Origin: Chryseobacterium indologenes
GTDB lineage: Bacteria > Bacteroidota > Bacteroidia > Flavobacteriales > Weeksellaceae
Direction of reading: 5' to 3'
DNA: 64,000 nt
Assembly: GCF_018362995.1 (NCBI RefSeq)
Contig: NZ_CP074372.1
Location: 1,922,001 to 1,986,000, forward strand
Made by a program: the position numbers and the translations under genes. The notes under the pieces are model-generated. The model made no database searches and was not told the origin of the DNA. It saw only the letters and a list, made by a program, of their open reading frames with translations. Below are positions 53,675 through 62,601 of the stretch, one piece after another. The first letter of the stretch is position 1; each line of letters starts with the position of its first letter.

Positions 53675-54562
53675 CTACGCTTTCGCTTTAAGAAATATTT
53701 TTTGAATTAAAAGTGTAATCCATGTTCCGGCTACGAATGGGAAAGTAAATACTCCTCCAACGATATCCAGGCAGTGATTGTCTATTAAAAGATCATCAAT
53801 CGCGATGGTAATAAGGACAGCAATTAGTACCCATAGACCGTCTGTTTTTTTGACTCCGGAAAAAACGATAGCAGAAAGTACTGCATTAAAACCAAATAAT
53901 CCCATGTGGATTTCTTTGATGGGTTCTCCGTTCAACTGTGATAATCCTGCACCGAGAATAGATGCTGCCAGCCCATATAAAGCGGCTATGGGAGAACTGA
54001 TGAAAACGGCTAGGAAGAAAATCATTCCTGAAAGTACTCCACCCTGAAATATTACCTCACCAAAACCATTGGTACAGGCTAGAAAGTCATCATAGTCTGT
54101 AGGCACCACTTCACTGCTCAACATTGCAGAGGGTGGAATATGGGTAAAATGATGGAGTGCAAATACCAAAATCCATGTGATGATAATGAAAGGAAAAGTA
54201 AACACCGGAATTTTCTTCTGAATAAAGAAATGCTGAATAACAGCCGCCAATGCTCCACCCAGCACTATTAAAACCCAGATCAGCAATGTAGTCTCAAATA
54301 AAAAGGACAACGCCACTCCTACAAGTGCTGCACTAAAGCCGTAAAGTCCGGCATTAATTTCAGACTTGGCATAGTTAAGCTTCATTGCAGTAAAAGTTCC
54401 GGCTGCCGTTGAAAGCAATACCGCCACGCCGCACTGCCAGCTTCCCTTAAAGATTCCTATGAGAAACAGAAGTCCTGTCCACCTGTTTTCCTGAAGCATA
54501 ATCTGCCCGATTCCTTTTAAAATATGGTCTATAAAAGGTATTTTTTTGAAAAATTCGTTCAT
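53675..54562 (-). CDS. Urea transporter (UT family)
   Basis: 295 residues from ATG 54562; the 39 upstream residues look non-coding and repeat-derived. About ten membrane helices form two homologous halves with the paired motifs INAGLYGFSAALVGVALS and HMGLFGFNAVLSAIVFSG. The family forms urea channels. Position between the nickel permease and the TonB receptor in a urease locus strongly supports urea uptake. Confidence 0.9.
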   Translation of the reverse strand: MNEFFKKIPFIDHILKGIGQIMLQENRWTGLLFLIGIFKGSWQCGVAVLLSTAAGTFTAMKLNYAKSEINAGLYGFSAALVGVALSFLFETTLLIWVLIVLGGALAAVIQHFFIQKKIPVFTFPFIIITWILVFALHHFTHIPPSAMLSSEVVPTDYDDFLACTNGFGEVIFQGGVLSGMIFFLAVFISSPIAALYGLAASILGAGLSQLNGEPIKEIHMGLFGFNAVLSAIVFSGVKKTDGLWVLIAVLITIAIDDLLIDNHCLDIVGGVFTFPFVAGTWITLLIQKIFLKAKA

Positions 54563-54634
54563 AGTTTTTTTAATTGTATTAATGATTGTGGATATTAAGA
54601 TAAGAGACGGATAGATGATAGACATTGGAAACAG

Positions 54635-54684
54635 AATCAATTTTGCTTCGTAAGTGAATGGTGAATGGTGAATTGTCAATTTTC
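54635..54684 (+). repeat. Dispersed GTGAAT repeat, third copy
   Basis: TTTTGCTTCGTAAGTGAATG, then two GGTGAATG-type tandem units and TTGTCAATTTTC. Related to 50142-50241. The following 54700-54780 holds tandem TTTAAAC and CTCAAACT units and a CCCGAAACTCG piece, also repeat-like. Confidence 0.55.
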
Positions 54685-54780
54685 AGTGAAAGGATAACAA
54701 CGTTAAACTTTAAACTTTAAACAATTCCACTCTCAAACTTTCTTACCCTCAAACTCTACCACTCGAATCCCGAAACTCGT

Positions 54781-55482
54781 TTACCATCCAAGAAAGACCA
54801 TTCCGACCCCGCAAACGGTTACTACAGCTCCGCTCACTACTCCCATATATCTTTCTAGTTTTTCGGTATTGAACAGTGTTGAATAACCATAACGTCCCAG
54901 AAGAACCATTCCAAGCATTGTCAAAACGGTAGTTACAGTGAAAGAAGTTACCAGAACAGCAATTTCAGACATTGAGTGTTTTACTCCTGAATAAAATAAT
55001 AAAGGAATTAAAGGTTCGCTGGGTCCCATCACAAAAATCATGAAAAGTACAAGTGGAGTCACTTTTATTCTTTTTTGAGGCATTACCACTTCACTGTGAT
55101 TATGTTCGTATACATAAACGTCATCACCCATTACATCAAAATGCTTATGAGGTTTGTTTCTGATTGCCTGAATGAGGCCATATACCAGATAAACACCTCC
55201 AAAAATAAGCAGCGCCCATCCAGAGAAATTCCCTCTGATATCCTGAAACCAGGAGATTTTATTGAGCTGCCATCCAAGGAAAACCCCGATAAAGCCTAAA
55301 ATCAGAGAACTGAATACGTGTCCGAAACCGCAGACAACCGTTAATATTGCTGTTTTCATTCCGCTCCATTTTTTGGATTTTGAAATCACGATGAAAGGCA
55401 GGTAGTGATCCGGCCCTGAAGCGGTATGTATGAAACTTATTGAAACGGCACTCAAAAGAAGTGCCCAAACTGTACTATCCAT
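54781..55482 (-). CDS. UreH/NicO-type nickel permease
   Basis: 233 residues with about six membrane helices. Motif HTASGPDHYLPF in helix 1 (His20, Asp26-His27) matches the HX(4-5)DH nickel signature. GFGHVFSSL in the second helix and a His-containing loop (KPHKHFDV, EHNHSEV) add candidate ligands. Such permeases supply Ni2+ to urease. It lies 140 nt downstream of ureD, separated by hairpin repeats, on the same strand. Confidence 0.85.
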   Translation of the reverse strand: MDSTVWALLLSAVSISFIHTASGPDHYLPFIVISKSKKWSGMKTAILTVVCGFGHVFSSLILGFIGVFLGWQLNKISWFQDIRGNFSGWALLIFGGVYLVYGLIQAIRNKPHKHFDVMGDDVYVYEHNHSEVVMPQKRIKVTPLVLFMIFVMGPSEPLIPLLFYSGVKHSMSEIAVLVTSFTVTTVLTMLGMVLLGRYGYSTLFNTEKLERYMGVVSGAVVTVCGVGMVFLGW

Positions 55483-55521
55483 TTTTTATTAATTCTGTTA
55501 TTTCAGATTCTTTATTAAGTT

Positions 55522-55616
55522 TTGGCTAAAGCCAATGGAAGATTTCTTTTTGTTAAGCGGGCTAAAGCCCACTTCTATATAGCATCCTTGTCAAGGTTCA
55601 AAACCTTGACAAGGAT
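55522..55616. repeat. Three stacked palindromes between ureD and the nickel permease
   Basis: TTGGCTAAAGCCAA (55522-55535) and GGGCTAAAGCCC (55559-55570) share a GGCTAAAGCC core. The third is a perfect 15-bp hairpin, ATCCTTGTCAAGGTT / AACCTTGACAAGGAT (55584-55616). These look like dispersed elements. The last could attenuate transcription into the transport genes. Confidence 0.65.
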
Positions 55617-55622
55617 CTCCTT

Positions 55623-56411
55623 TTACTCCAACGACCAGAGAATTTCCTGAATATGCAGGAAGAAATTGTACATCAATTCTCCTCCATGTCCCAAAGCTCT
55701 TACTACAAAACCATCGTCATCCATTGCAGAAACCCCTACTTCCATTTGTTCATGATGCTGTGCTGCGGCTTCAATAATCTCTTCAATCAATCCGTTTTTA
55801 TCTACATTTTCCTTCGTACTATAGAAGATCAGGGTTCCCTGGTGGGTATACTGTTCCAGATTTCCGATGCTGCTGATCGGGATCATATCAGGTTGAATGA
55901 GAACATTGTCTTTTACTACCAGCTTATTGTTATGGTAAATTTCCATTACATTCTGAAAACGCTTCAGTTTAAAAACTTCTCCATAATGTTTTCTTCCGCA
56001 GGTGATGATCTCACTAATGATAATCTGACTGTTGTTCCCGATATGAATATTCGCTTTACTCTTAAAATTGGAATCTTCATGCGGAACTATAGGATGAGGA
56101 ACGTAAGCAAAAGACGTTTCTTCTTCCATGGAAACATTAAGTTCCTGAAGTGCTTTATCTTTCATGTTGAAAAGCCTCTGATAGGATTGCGACTGCAGTT
56201 GAAGAGCAGCCCCTTTTTCAAGAGCAATATCCAGATGATAATGGTCTCCGTCCAGAATCCCCGGAGAGGAGCTCATCACCATCTGATAGAGCTTTTTGTC
56301 ACTTTTCCGCTGTCCTACAGAAACTACTCTGAAAGGAAGTGAGACATAAAGATCTTTCACATAGGATTCTCCTCCCTTGAATCCTGCAATTATATTTAAA
56401 CGACTGTCCAT
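55623..56411 (-). CDS. ureD: Urease accessory protein UreD
   Basis: 262 residues, the scaffold that binds apo-urease with UreF and UreG during nickel insertion. The opening RLNIIAGFKGGESYVKDLY, the SSSPGILDGDHYHLDI segment and the GAALQLQSQSYQRLFNM segment are typical of UreD (also called UreH). It follows ureG with no gap (56411/56412). Sequence is complete; the C-terminus is slightly short compared with some family members. Confidence 0.93.
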   Translation of the reverse strand: MDSRLNIIAGFKGGESYVKDLYVSLPFRVVSVGQRKSDKKLYQMVMSSSPGILDGDHYHLDIALEKGAALQLQSQSYQRLFNMKDKALQELNVSMEEETSFAYVPHPIVPHEDSNFKSKANIHIGNNSQIIISEIITCGRKHYGEVFKLKRFQNVMEIYHNNKLVVKDNVLIQPDMIPISSIGNLEQYTHQGTLIFYSTKENVDKNGLIEEIIEAAAQHHEQMEVGVSAMDDDGFVVRALGHGGELMYNFFLHIQEILWSLE

Positions 56412-57050
56412 TTATCTTACTAAGTTCGGTTCTTCAATTTCTTCCAGAAGAGCATATTTTTTAATCCAACCTATTACTTTGTCCAGTCCTTCATCTGTTT
56501 TAAGGTTTGTGAATACAAAAGGATTTCCTTTTCTCATTCTTCTGGCATCATTTTCCATTACCTCAAGGCTGGCTCCTACGTAAGGGGCAAGGTCAATTTT
56601 ATTGATGATCAGTAAGTCTGACCTTGTAATACCAGGCCCTCCTTTTCTAGGAATTTTTTCTCCTTCTGCCACGTCGATGATGAAAATAGTAACGTCTGCA
56701 AGGTCCGGACTGAACGTCGCTGAAAGGTTATCTCCTCCACTTTCGATAAGAACCAGTTCGATCTCCGGGAAACGTGCTGCCAATTCATCTACGGCTTCAA
56801 GGTTCATACTTGCATCTTCGCGGATGGCAGTATGAGGACATCCTCCTGTTTCTACTCCAATAATTCTGTCGTGGGGAAGAAGGCTATTTTTAGCCATAAA
56901 TTCAGCATCTTCTTTGGTATAAATATCATTCGTGATGACTCCAAGGTCATAAGTCCCGAATAATTTTCTGCTTAAACGTTCCAGTAATGCAGTTTTTCCT
57001 GAACCTACAGGCCCTGCAACTCCTACTTTTATATATTTTCTGTTTTCCAT
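56412..57050 (-). CDS. ureG: Urease accessory GTPase UreG
   Basis: 212 residues. GTP hydrolysis by UreG drives nickel delivery. P-loop GPVGSGKT at 13-20, the metal-site motif GCPHTA (Cys-Pro-His) near 70, ESGGDN near 103-108 and NKID near 148-151 are all present. It is 266 nt downstream of ureF, with a repeat block between, and adjoins ureD. Confidence 0.97.
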   Translation of the reverse strand: MENRKYIKVGVAGPVGSGKTALLERLSRKLFGTYDLGVITNDIYTKEDAEFMAKNSLLPHDRIIGVETGGCPHTAIREDASMNLEAVDELAARFPEIELVLIESGGDNLSATFSPDLADVTIFIIDVAEGEKIPRKGGPGITRSDLLIINKIDLAPYVGASLEVMENDARRMRKGNPFVFTNLKTDEGLDKVIGWIKKYALLEEIEEPNLVR

Positions 57051-57120
57051 TTTTTCTAAAATTTTATTTGTTTTTTAACGCTATGGGCGCTAAGTTTTTT
57101 TGATTGTAATATTTTACGAT

Positions 57121-57224
57121 CGCAAGGGCGTTTCACTCAGCAAAGAGCACCTTATTTCACGTATAATTTTTTATTAATTGAGAATATTGTAAAAGGTGCA
57201 AAGGCATTTCATTCGGCTTAGAAG
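57121..57224 (-). repeat. Degenerate repeat pair in the ureF-ureG gap
   Basis: Two diverged copies, CGCAAGGGCGTTTCACTCAG at 57121-57140 and TGCAAAGGCATTTCATTCGG at 57197-57216. A partial GGGCGCTAAG unit lies at 57085-57094. The 266-nt gap 57051-57316 has no coding frame I can support, so this element seems to have entered the urease operon. Confidence 0.5.
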
Positions 57225-57316
57225 CATTCATATTCATTGGGTCCCACACTTTTTCACTTTCTTAGCTTTCCTTCTTTCTTTTTTCATCCTGCCTTTACTT
57301 CCTTTTTGCCTTTTCC

Positions 57317-58015
57317 TTAAGACATATAAAGTCTTGAATACAATCTCTCGTGCTGCATACATCTGATATCGAAAGCGGTATTACAAAGTCCTACCATATC
57401 TCTGTCCAGTTCTATTGTTTCTAAAGCTGTTTTTTCCATTACAGGATATAATGAGAATAGAATATCTTGTCCGTCCAACTGTCCAAGAGGAACAAGTTTT
57501 ACCGCATTGGTAATCATTCCCGCAACGGAGGTGTAATAGAATCCTAAAAGAGCTTCGTATAAAGGAATTTTCATCAGGTAAGCATAAACTCCAAACACAA
57601 TACAGTAATGGGAATTGGCTTCTTTATGCTGCACTGCTTTTTCAAACGCTTCCATAAAAGGGAAACGGTCTCTTCTTTTAAAGATTTTGATCAGCCTGAT
57701 CCCCAGTTTCTGACTGGCCTGACGGATTTCTTTCGGGCATTTTATAGCGTTGCACTCATTATCCAGAAGTAACAATTCCTGTAAATCTCCTTTTTCAGCT
57801 GCTTCATAAGCCAGTTTTACAAAAGCTCCATCATTGAATTTAAGGTTGTACTGAAGCATATTCTGTACAAATTCTTTGGCGGTGGCTAGATTATGTACAA
57901 TCCTTTCCTGTACGTAGGTTTCAAGTCCGTTGGAATGGGTATAGCCCCCGATGGGAAGTGTAGGATCTGCAAGATGAAGCAGTCCTGACAGGAAGTTTAT
58001 GTTGCTATTATTCAT
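57317..58015 (-). CDS. ureF: Urease accessory protein UreF
   Basis: 232 residues, all-helical partner of UreD and UreG that controls the GTPase step. LLHLADPTLPIGGYTHSNGLETYV at the N-terminus is the UreF hallmark. GMITNAVKLVPLGQLDGQ near 165-183 is the conserved C-terminal block. Start overlaps the end of ureE by 8 nt. Confidence 0.96.
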   Translation of the reverse strand: MNNSNINFLSGLLHLADPTLPIGGYTHSNGLETYVQERIVHNLATAKEFVQNMLQYNLKFNDGAFVKLAYEAAEKGDLQELLLLDNECNAIKCPKEIRQASQKLGIRLIKIFKRRDRFPFMEAFEKAVQHKEANSHYCIVFGVYAYLMKIPLYEALLGFYYTSVAGMITNAVKLVPLGQLDGQDILFSLYPVMEKTALETIELDRDMVGLCNTAFDIRCMQHERLYSRLYMS

Positions 58016-58517
58016 CTTTCGGGGCGGCCATTTTTAAGATTTTTGTAAAGATTGTTGATCCCAGACTTCCGTGCCCGTGAGGTTCTACATTAGATTTAAG
58101 AAGATTCAACAACTTCACAGATTGTTTCTCCGGTTTGAATCCGCTTGCTTCCAGCCATCTGAACATTGGCATTTCAAAAGGAAGCAAAACTTGATCATTC
58201 TGAATGAAAAGCGGAATATGTTTGTTTCCGATCTCATAACATACGGTACCCATCTCCAACAATGATGTGGGTGACATTACGATAGCCTCTGTTTCCAAAA
58301 CATTGACCACGATTATTTTTTCTGCATCCTCAAAAAGAATATCTCCTTCACGTAAGCGTTGGCCTTCTCTGAGAAATTTGATAGCTACATCAATTCCCTG
58401 TCTGGTTTTTTTACGCTGGATTCTTTTGGTAGTTTCAAACCATTCCAGATCAAGATAATCTATGGTTTTCCCTGTAGGATTTTCTGAGAGATTGCCTATG
58501 ATTTGATTAATTATCAT
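58008..58517 (-). CDS. ureE: Urease accessory protein UreE
   Basis: 169 residues, the nickel-binding metallochaperone. The N-terminal peptide-binding domain (about 1-70) and the nickel domain (about 75-150) are recognisable. No His-rich tail is present; only EPHGHGSLG (His about 147 and 149) could add ligands. It overlaps the outer-membrane protein gene upstream by 11 nt and ureF downstream by 8 nt, so the three are coupled. Confidence 0.9.
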   Translation of the reverse strand: MIINQIIGNLSENPTGKTIDYLDLEWFETTKRIQRKKTRQGIDVAIKFLREGQRLREGDILFEDAEKIIVVNVLETEAIVMSPTSLLEMGTVCYEIGNKHIPLFIQNDQVLLPFEMPMFRWLEASGFKPEKQSVKLLNLLKSNVEPHGHGSLGSTIFTKILKMAAPKDE

Positions 58518-59154
58518 TTTTGGATTTTTTTCTAAAGTCTAAGTTTTTGGAGATTCCTACCCCGAATGTTGAACCACTGATTCCCGCTACATAATTTTTC
58601 GTCCAGCCTTCTTCTTTTGTTTTAGTCTGAAGCATTGATAGTTCTGCAAATTTGAATTTCAGAGCCCAGCCTCCTCCAAGCAATATTCCAATCAAAGGAT
58701 AGGCACGAAGACGGAATCCGTTAAAGTTCTGCATCGCATCGGCAGCCGTTGACAGCTGTTGTCCCCAGACATAGTGAGCATCTACCTGCCCGATCAGTAC
58801 AAAGTATTTTCCAAGCATCAATGAAGGGCTGTACCAAATACCTGCTTCATTTTGTTTATAGACTACATTGTGATCAACGGTATTCTGTGAATATGCATAA
58901 TTGACTCCGATAAGATCATTATTGTTGATGAAGTACCCTACTCCAAGCGGCGCACTTGATACCGTACTGCTGCTGCTGGATGGAGTTGTAAGTTTAGAAT
59001 AGTCTAATGAACCGTACACCATAAACTGCCCTTTGGGTCCGTCTTCATCTCTTTTAAGCCTGTGCCCTCCAAGGAACTGAGCGCTTACATTTCCTGAAAG
59101 CATAGACATTCCGGCTACGGCAAGAGAAACAACTGTTTTATTTAAATTTTTCAT
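58507..59154 (-). CDS. Outer-membrane beta-barrel protein inside the urease operon
   Basis: 215 residues with a signal peptide (about 1-25, ending VSAQ). A short Lys/Arg-rich segment and Ser-rich loop follow (about 55-65). Alternating aromatic strands (for example LIGVNYAYSQNTVD, GIWYSPSLMLGKYFVLIG) point to a small eight-strand barrel. No enzyme motif. Its stop overlaps the ureE start by 11 nt, tying it to urease maturation genes. A role as a porin for urea or nickel is possible but unproven. Confidence 0.75.
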   Translation of the reverse strand: MKNLNKTVVSLAVAGMSMLSGNVSAQFLGGHRLKRDEDGPKGQFMVYGSLDYSKLTTPSSSSSTVSSAPLGVGYFINNNDLIGVNYAYSQNTVDHNVVYKQNEAGIWYSPSLMLGKYFVLIGQVDAHYVWGQQLSTAADAMQNFNGFRLRAYPLIGILLGGGWALKFKFAELSMLQTKTKEEGWTKNYVAGISGSTFGVGISKNLDFRKKSKNDN

Positions 59155-59217
59155 TTTAAACTTAGTTCTATAATTGTTTTAAAATATGGACTGATAAATC
59201 TTTTTTGTTGTTAAATA

Positions 59218-59248
59218 AACCTAACAGGTTTTTGAAACCTGTTAGGTT
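59218..59248. terminator. Perfect hairpin downstream of ureC
   Basis: 14-bp stem AACCTAACAGGTTT / AAACCTGTTAGGTT with a TTG loop, in the 112-nt gap between ureC and the barrel gene. It may reduce read-through, giving more urease subunits than accessory proteins. The sequence also resembles a dispersed palindrome. Confidence 0.65.
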
Positions 59249-59266
59249 TTATTCCTAAAATTTATC

Positions 59267-60988
59267 TTAGAACAAGTAATACAACTGTGTTAAAGGAAGT
59301 GTTTCCGCAGGTTCACAAGTGATGTATTCTCCATCTACCGTTACTTTATAGTTTTCAGGATTCACTTCAATTAAAGGTGTCTTATCATTATGGATAAGGT
59401 CTTTTTTTGAAATATTTCTACAGTTTTTCACCGGAAGAATCATTTTTTCCAGCTTGTAAGAAGCAATTGTTCCGTTATCAATAGAGATCTGGGAAACGAA
59501 GTTGGCACAAGTCCCGAACTTAGCTTTTCCGTGGGCTCCGAACATATTTCTGTAAATAATCGGTTGAGGTGTTGGAATGGATGCATTTGGATCTCCCATT
59601 TTAGCAGCAATTACAAATCCTCCTTTTACAATCATTTCCGGTTTTACCCCGAATAATGCAGGTTTCCAGATCACCAAATCTGCCAATTTTCCTTCTTCAA
59701 GAGATCCCACATATTCTGAAATACCATGGGCTATAGCTGGATTGATGGTATATTTTGCTACATATCTTTTTGCACGGTAGTTATCGTTTCCACTGTCTTT
59801 ATCTTCAGCAAGATCACCTCTCTGCTCCTTCATTTTGCTTGCTGTCTGCCATGTTCTTGTGATCACTTCTCCCGGTCTTCCCATCGCCTGAGAATCTGAA
59901 CTCATGATACTAAAAACTCCCATATCATGAAGGATATCTTCTGCAGCAATAGTTTCAGGACGGATACGGGAATCTGCAAACGCCACATCTTCAGGAATGT
60001 TTTTACTCAGGTGGTGACAAACCATCAGCATATCTAAATGCTCATCGATTGTATTTACAGTGTAAGGGCGCGTAGGGTTTGTAGAAGCTGGCAATACATT
60101 TGGATACATAGCTGCTTTGATAATGTCCGGTGCGTGACCTCCACCAGCTCCTTCTGTGTGGAAGGTGTGGATTACTCTTCCGTTGATCGCTCTCATTGTA
60201 TCTTCAAGAAATCCTCCTTCATTCAGAGTATCGGTGTGGATGGCAACCTGAACGTCATATTTATCAGCTACTTTCAATGCAGCATCAATCGTCGCAGGAG
60301 TTGCTCCCCAGTCTTCATGGATTTTTACTCCTAAAGCTCCGGCTTCCACCTGTTCTTCGATAGGTTCTTCTGCTGAACAGTTCCCTTTTCCGAAGAAACC
60401 AAGGTTCATAGGATATTCTTCTGCCGCTTCGAGCATTTTCTGCATATTGAATTTTCCCGGAGTTACTGTTGTTGCGTTGGTTCCGTCGTTTGGACCTGTT
60501 CCTCCGCCAATCATAGTAGTAATTCCACTGTATAAAGAAGTTTCGATCTGTTGAGGACAGATGTAATGAATGTGAGTATCAATACCTCCGGCTGTTACGA
60601 TATATCCTTTTCCACCGTGAACTTCAGTTGATGCCCCGATGATCATATTAGGAGATACACCATCCATCGTATCAGGATTTCCAGCTTTTCCGATTCCTAC
60701 AATTTTCCCATCTTTAATTCCGATATCTCCTTTTACAATTCCCCAGTGGTCAATGATAACAGCTCCGGTGATACAAAGGTCTAAAACACCTTCGTCTCTT
60801 TTAGCGGTAACATTTTGCCCCATCCCGTCACGTACGGTTTTTCCCCCTCCGAAAACGGCTTCGTCTCCATAATGCGTGAAATCTTTTTCAATTTCAATAA
60901 TAATTTCGGTGTCTCCCAGTCTGATTTTATCTCCGGCTGTAGGACCTAATATATTGGCGTATTGTTTTCTGTCTACGTGTAAGCTCAT
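59267..60988 (-). CDS. ureC: Urease subunit alpha
   Basis: 573 residues, the catalytic subunit that hydrolyses urea to ammonia and carbamate. Active-site residues are visible: His139 and His141 (DTHIHYICP), carbamylated Lys222 (GVKIHEDWG), His251, His277, the mobile flap [13 protein letters not shown] (Cys324, His325, His326) and Asp365 ([10 protein letters not shown]). All are intact, so the enzyme should be active once nickel is loaded. The stop of ureB lies 1 nt before the ureC start. Confidence 0.98.
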   Translation of the reverse strand: MSLHVDRKQYANILGPTAGDKIRLGDTEIIIEIEKDFTHYGDEAVFGGGKTVRDGMGQNVTAKRDEGVLDLCITGAVIIDHWGIVKGDIGIKDGKIVGIGKAGNPDTMDGVSPNMIIGASTEVHGGKGYIVTAGGIDTHIHYICPQQIETSLYSGITTMIGGGTGPNDGTNATTVTPGKFNMQKMLEAAEEYPMNLGFFGKGNCSAEEPIEEQVEAGALGVKIHEDWGATPATIDAALKVADKYDVQVAIHTDTLNEGGFLEDTMRAINGRVIHTFHTEGAGGGHAPDIIKAAMYPNVLPASTNPTRPYTVNTIDEHLDMLMVCHHLSKNIPEDVAFADSRIRPETIAAEDILHDMGVFSIMSSDSQAMGRPGEVITRTWQTASKMKEQRGDLAEDKDSGNDNYRAKRYVAKYTINPAIAHGISEYVGSLEEGKLADLVIWKPALFGVKPEMIVKGGFVIAAKMGDPNASIPTPQPIIYRNMFGAHGKAKFGTCANFVSQISIDNGTIASYKLEKMILPVKNCRNISKKDLIHNDKTPLIEVNPENYKVTVDGEYITCEPAETLPLTQLYYLF

Positions 60989-60989
60989 C

Positions 60990-61358
60990 TTAGTGATTTT
61001 TAAAGTTTAATTCTTCAACTTTTGCAAGGCTCGCTCTTTTCTGTTCTTCGGAATCTACCTGTCCGTCCACAAGATTATTGAAGCCCATTGCTTTTTTGGT
61101 TCCTCCTATTTCTACCAATTCCACTTCTTTTTCTTCTCCCGGTTCAAAACGTACTGCAGTGCTCGCTACAATATTCAGTCTCTTTCCGAAAGCTTTTTCA
61201 CGGTCAAAGCTCATCGCTTTATTAACTTCAAAAAAGTGGAAGTGTGAACCTACCTGAATAGGGCGGTCTCCTGTATTGGTTACTTTTATTTTTACGGTTT
61301 CTCTGCCTTCATTGCAGATAATTGTACCTTCTTTTACGAAAATTTCTCCTGGTATCAT
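60990..61358 (-). CDS. ureB: Urease subunit beta
   Basis: 122 residues, starting [13 protein letters not shown], the conserved urease beta opening. The [17 protein letters not shown] block is typical. It packs against alpha and gamma in the trimer. It lies 11 nt after ureA and 1 nt before ureC, as a separate gene rather than a gamma-beta fusion. Confidence 0.97.
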   Translation of the reverse strand: MIPGEIFVKEGTIICNEGRETVKIKVTNTGDRPIQVGSHFHFFEVNKAMSFDREKAFGKRLNIVASTAVRFEPGEEKEVELVEIGGTKKAMGFNNLVDGQVDSEEQKRASLAKVEELNFKNH

Positions 61359-61369
61359 AGTCAGTAGTA

Positions 61370-61672
61370 TTAGCGAATTGGGTTGTGTACGGTTACCAGC
61401 TTAGTCCCATCCGGGAAAGTGGCTTCAATCTGAACATCGTGGATCATTTCTGATACGCCAGGCATTACATCCTCTTTGGTAAGAAGATTAGCGCCTTCCT
61501 GCATCAGTTCAGCTACTTTTTTACCATCTCTTGCTCCTTCAAGCAAAAAGTGGCTGATCAGTGCTATTGATTCAGGATAGTTTAATTTAAGGCCTCTTGC
61601 TTTTCTTTTCAGAGCGAGTTCGCCTGCCAGAAATAGCATAAGCTTCTCCGTTTCTCTCGGTGTTAAGTGCAT
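61370..61672 (-). CDS. ureA: Urease subunit gamma
   Basis: 100 residues from ATG 61672 ([11 protein letters not shown]), the standard gamma start; the open frame extends 43 residues further upstream without homology. Contains [12 protein letters not shown] and [28 protein letters not shown]. It is the first structural gene, so the urease promoter should lie in 61673-61828. I could not fix its boxes. Confidence 0.97.
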   Translation of the reverse strand: MHLTPRETEKLMLFLAGELALKRKARGLKLNYPESIALISHFLLEGARDGKKVAELMQEGANLLTKEDVMPGVSEMIHDVQIEATFPDGTKLVTVHNPIR

Positions 61673-61828
61673 AGTATTTTTATTTAAAAATTGGACAAAC
61701 AATATCCTGTTCACCTCTCTGTAAAGGCAAATAGATATATTCAAAAGTGTAAAGTGGGAATGATTCTTACGGATCTGTATTGACATGAATACAAACCACA
61801 ACGGATCATTAAAAATTAAGAAAAGGGA

Positions 61829-62194
61829 TTAGCAGCCCGCTATCTGCAGGCAATGATACAGGATGTATCTTGGTGCTGTAATATAAATACGGTTTTGAAC
61901 AGCCGCAACCTGTGTATTGTAAGTATAACCTGCAAAGAAATAGTGCAACCACTGCTGTGCAAGTATTGAGTAATCAAATTTTACTTTCTCCCAGTCATTG
62001 GAATCCTGTACATCCTGCACATCTGAAAAACTATACATTTCAGGCTGGGTCTGCTGATCGGATTTCTGCTGAAGGAGATTAATTTTTGAAAGAATATCAG
62101 AGTATGGTTGAGTTTTCCCTTTATGTGCAAAAAGACCTGCACACAACGCTGAGAAAAATAAGACAAAAGAGAAAAATAGGACTCTTTTTTTCAT
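61829..62194 (-). CDS. Small exported hypothetical protein
   Basis: 121 residues with a signal peptide (about 1-23, ending GLFA). A Gln/Ser-rich stretch (about 40-55) and an aromatic region (AQQWLHYFFAGYTYNTQV) follow. No family is recognised. It lies 156 nt upstream of ureA on the same strand and could be co-transcribed with the urease genes, though nothing links it functionally. Confidence 0.6.
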   Translation of the reverse strand: MKKRVLFFSFVLFFSALCAGLFAHKGKTQPYSDILSKINLLQQKSDQQTQPEMYSFSDVQDVQDSNDWEKVKFDYSILAQQWLHYFFAGYTYNTQVAAVQNRIYITAPRYILYHCLQIAGC

Positions 62195-62601
62195 ACCTGT
62201 TAATAATGGTGTAAAATTAGAACAATCCTAAAACCCCGGCTATCAAAAAAATTATTTAAAATGTTCAAAATCGCAACAAATACAATTTTATGTAATTTTA
62301 ACATTTCATGATAAATCCCTTATTCATAATACTTAAGCATTACTTTTGAACTATGACAAATATTTTATTGTCCTTATTCCTGTAATTATGAATATCTGCC
62401 TCATCTTTTTCTTCTATTTAAAATATCGGATAAATACATCTGTTATTCTTAATACAACATGTTAAAAAACCTTTATTCATTAATGATTGCTTAACAATAA
62501 GCTTTATTTCATAAAAACAGACGGTATTTTTTTCTTTCCTTATAATTATCGTAAATTTGTATACACATCTTATTTAATTTAATAAAATAATAAAACGTAA
62601 T
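62195..62601. other. Divergent AT-rich spacer
   Basis: About 400 nt with no coding frame. It carries the promoter box at 62552 for the dehydrogenase gene. Confidence 0.5.
62552..62559 (+). promoter_or_regulatory. Promoter box of the pyrroline-5-carboxylate dehydrogenase gene
   Basis: TAAATTTG is a perfect TAnnTTTG match, 42 nt before ATG 62602. The -33 position is T-rich without a clear TTTG. Confidence 0.55.

Noticed and set aside
53675..54679. Longer start of the urea transporter (ATG or alternative at 54679)
   Set aside because: The extra 39 codons overlap the GTGAAT repeat element and lack homology. ATG 54562 gives the usual N-terminus.
55653..56342. 229-codon open frame on the forward strand
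   Set aside because: It is antisense to ureD, whose protein is clearly conserved. It is a shadow of codon usage.
59218..59248. Perfect hairpin as end of an insertion sequence
   Set aside because: There is no transposase or paired end nearby. A terminator or small dispersed palindrome is enough to explain it.
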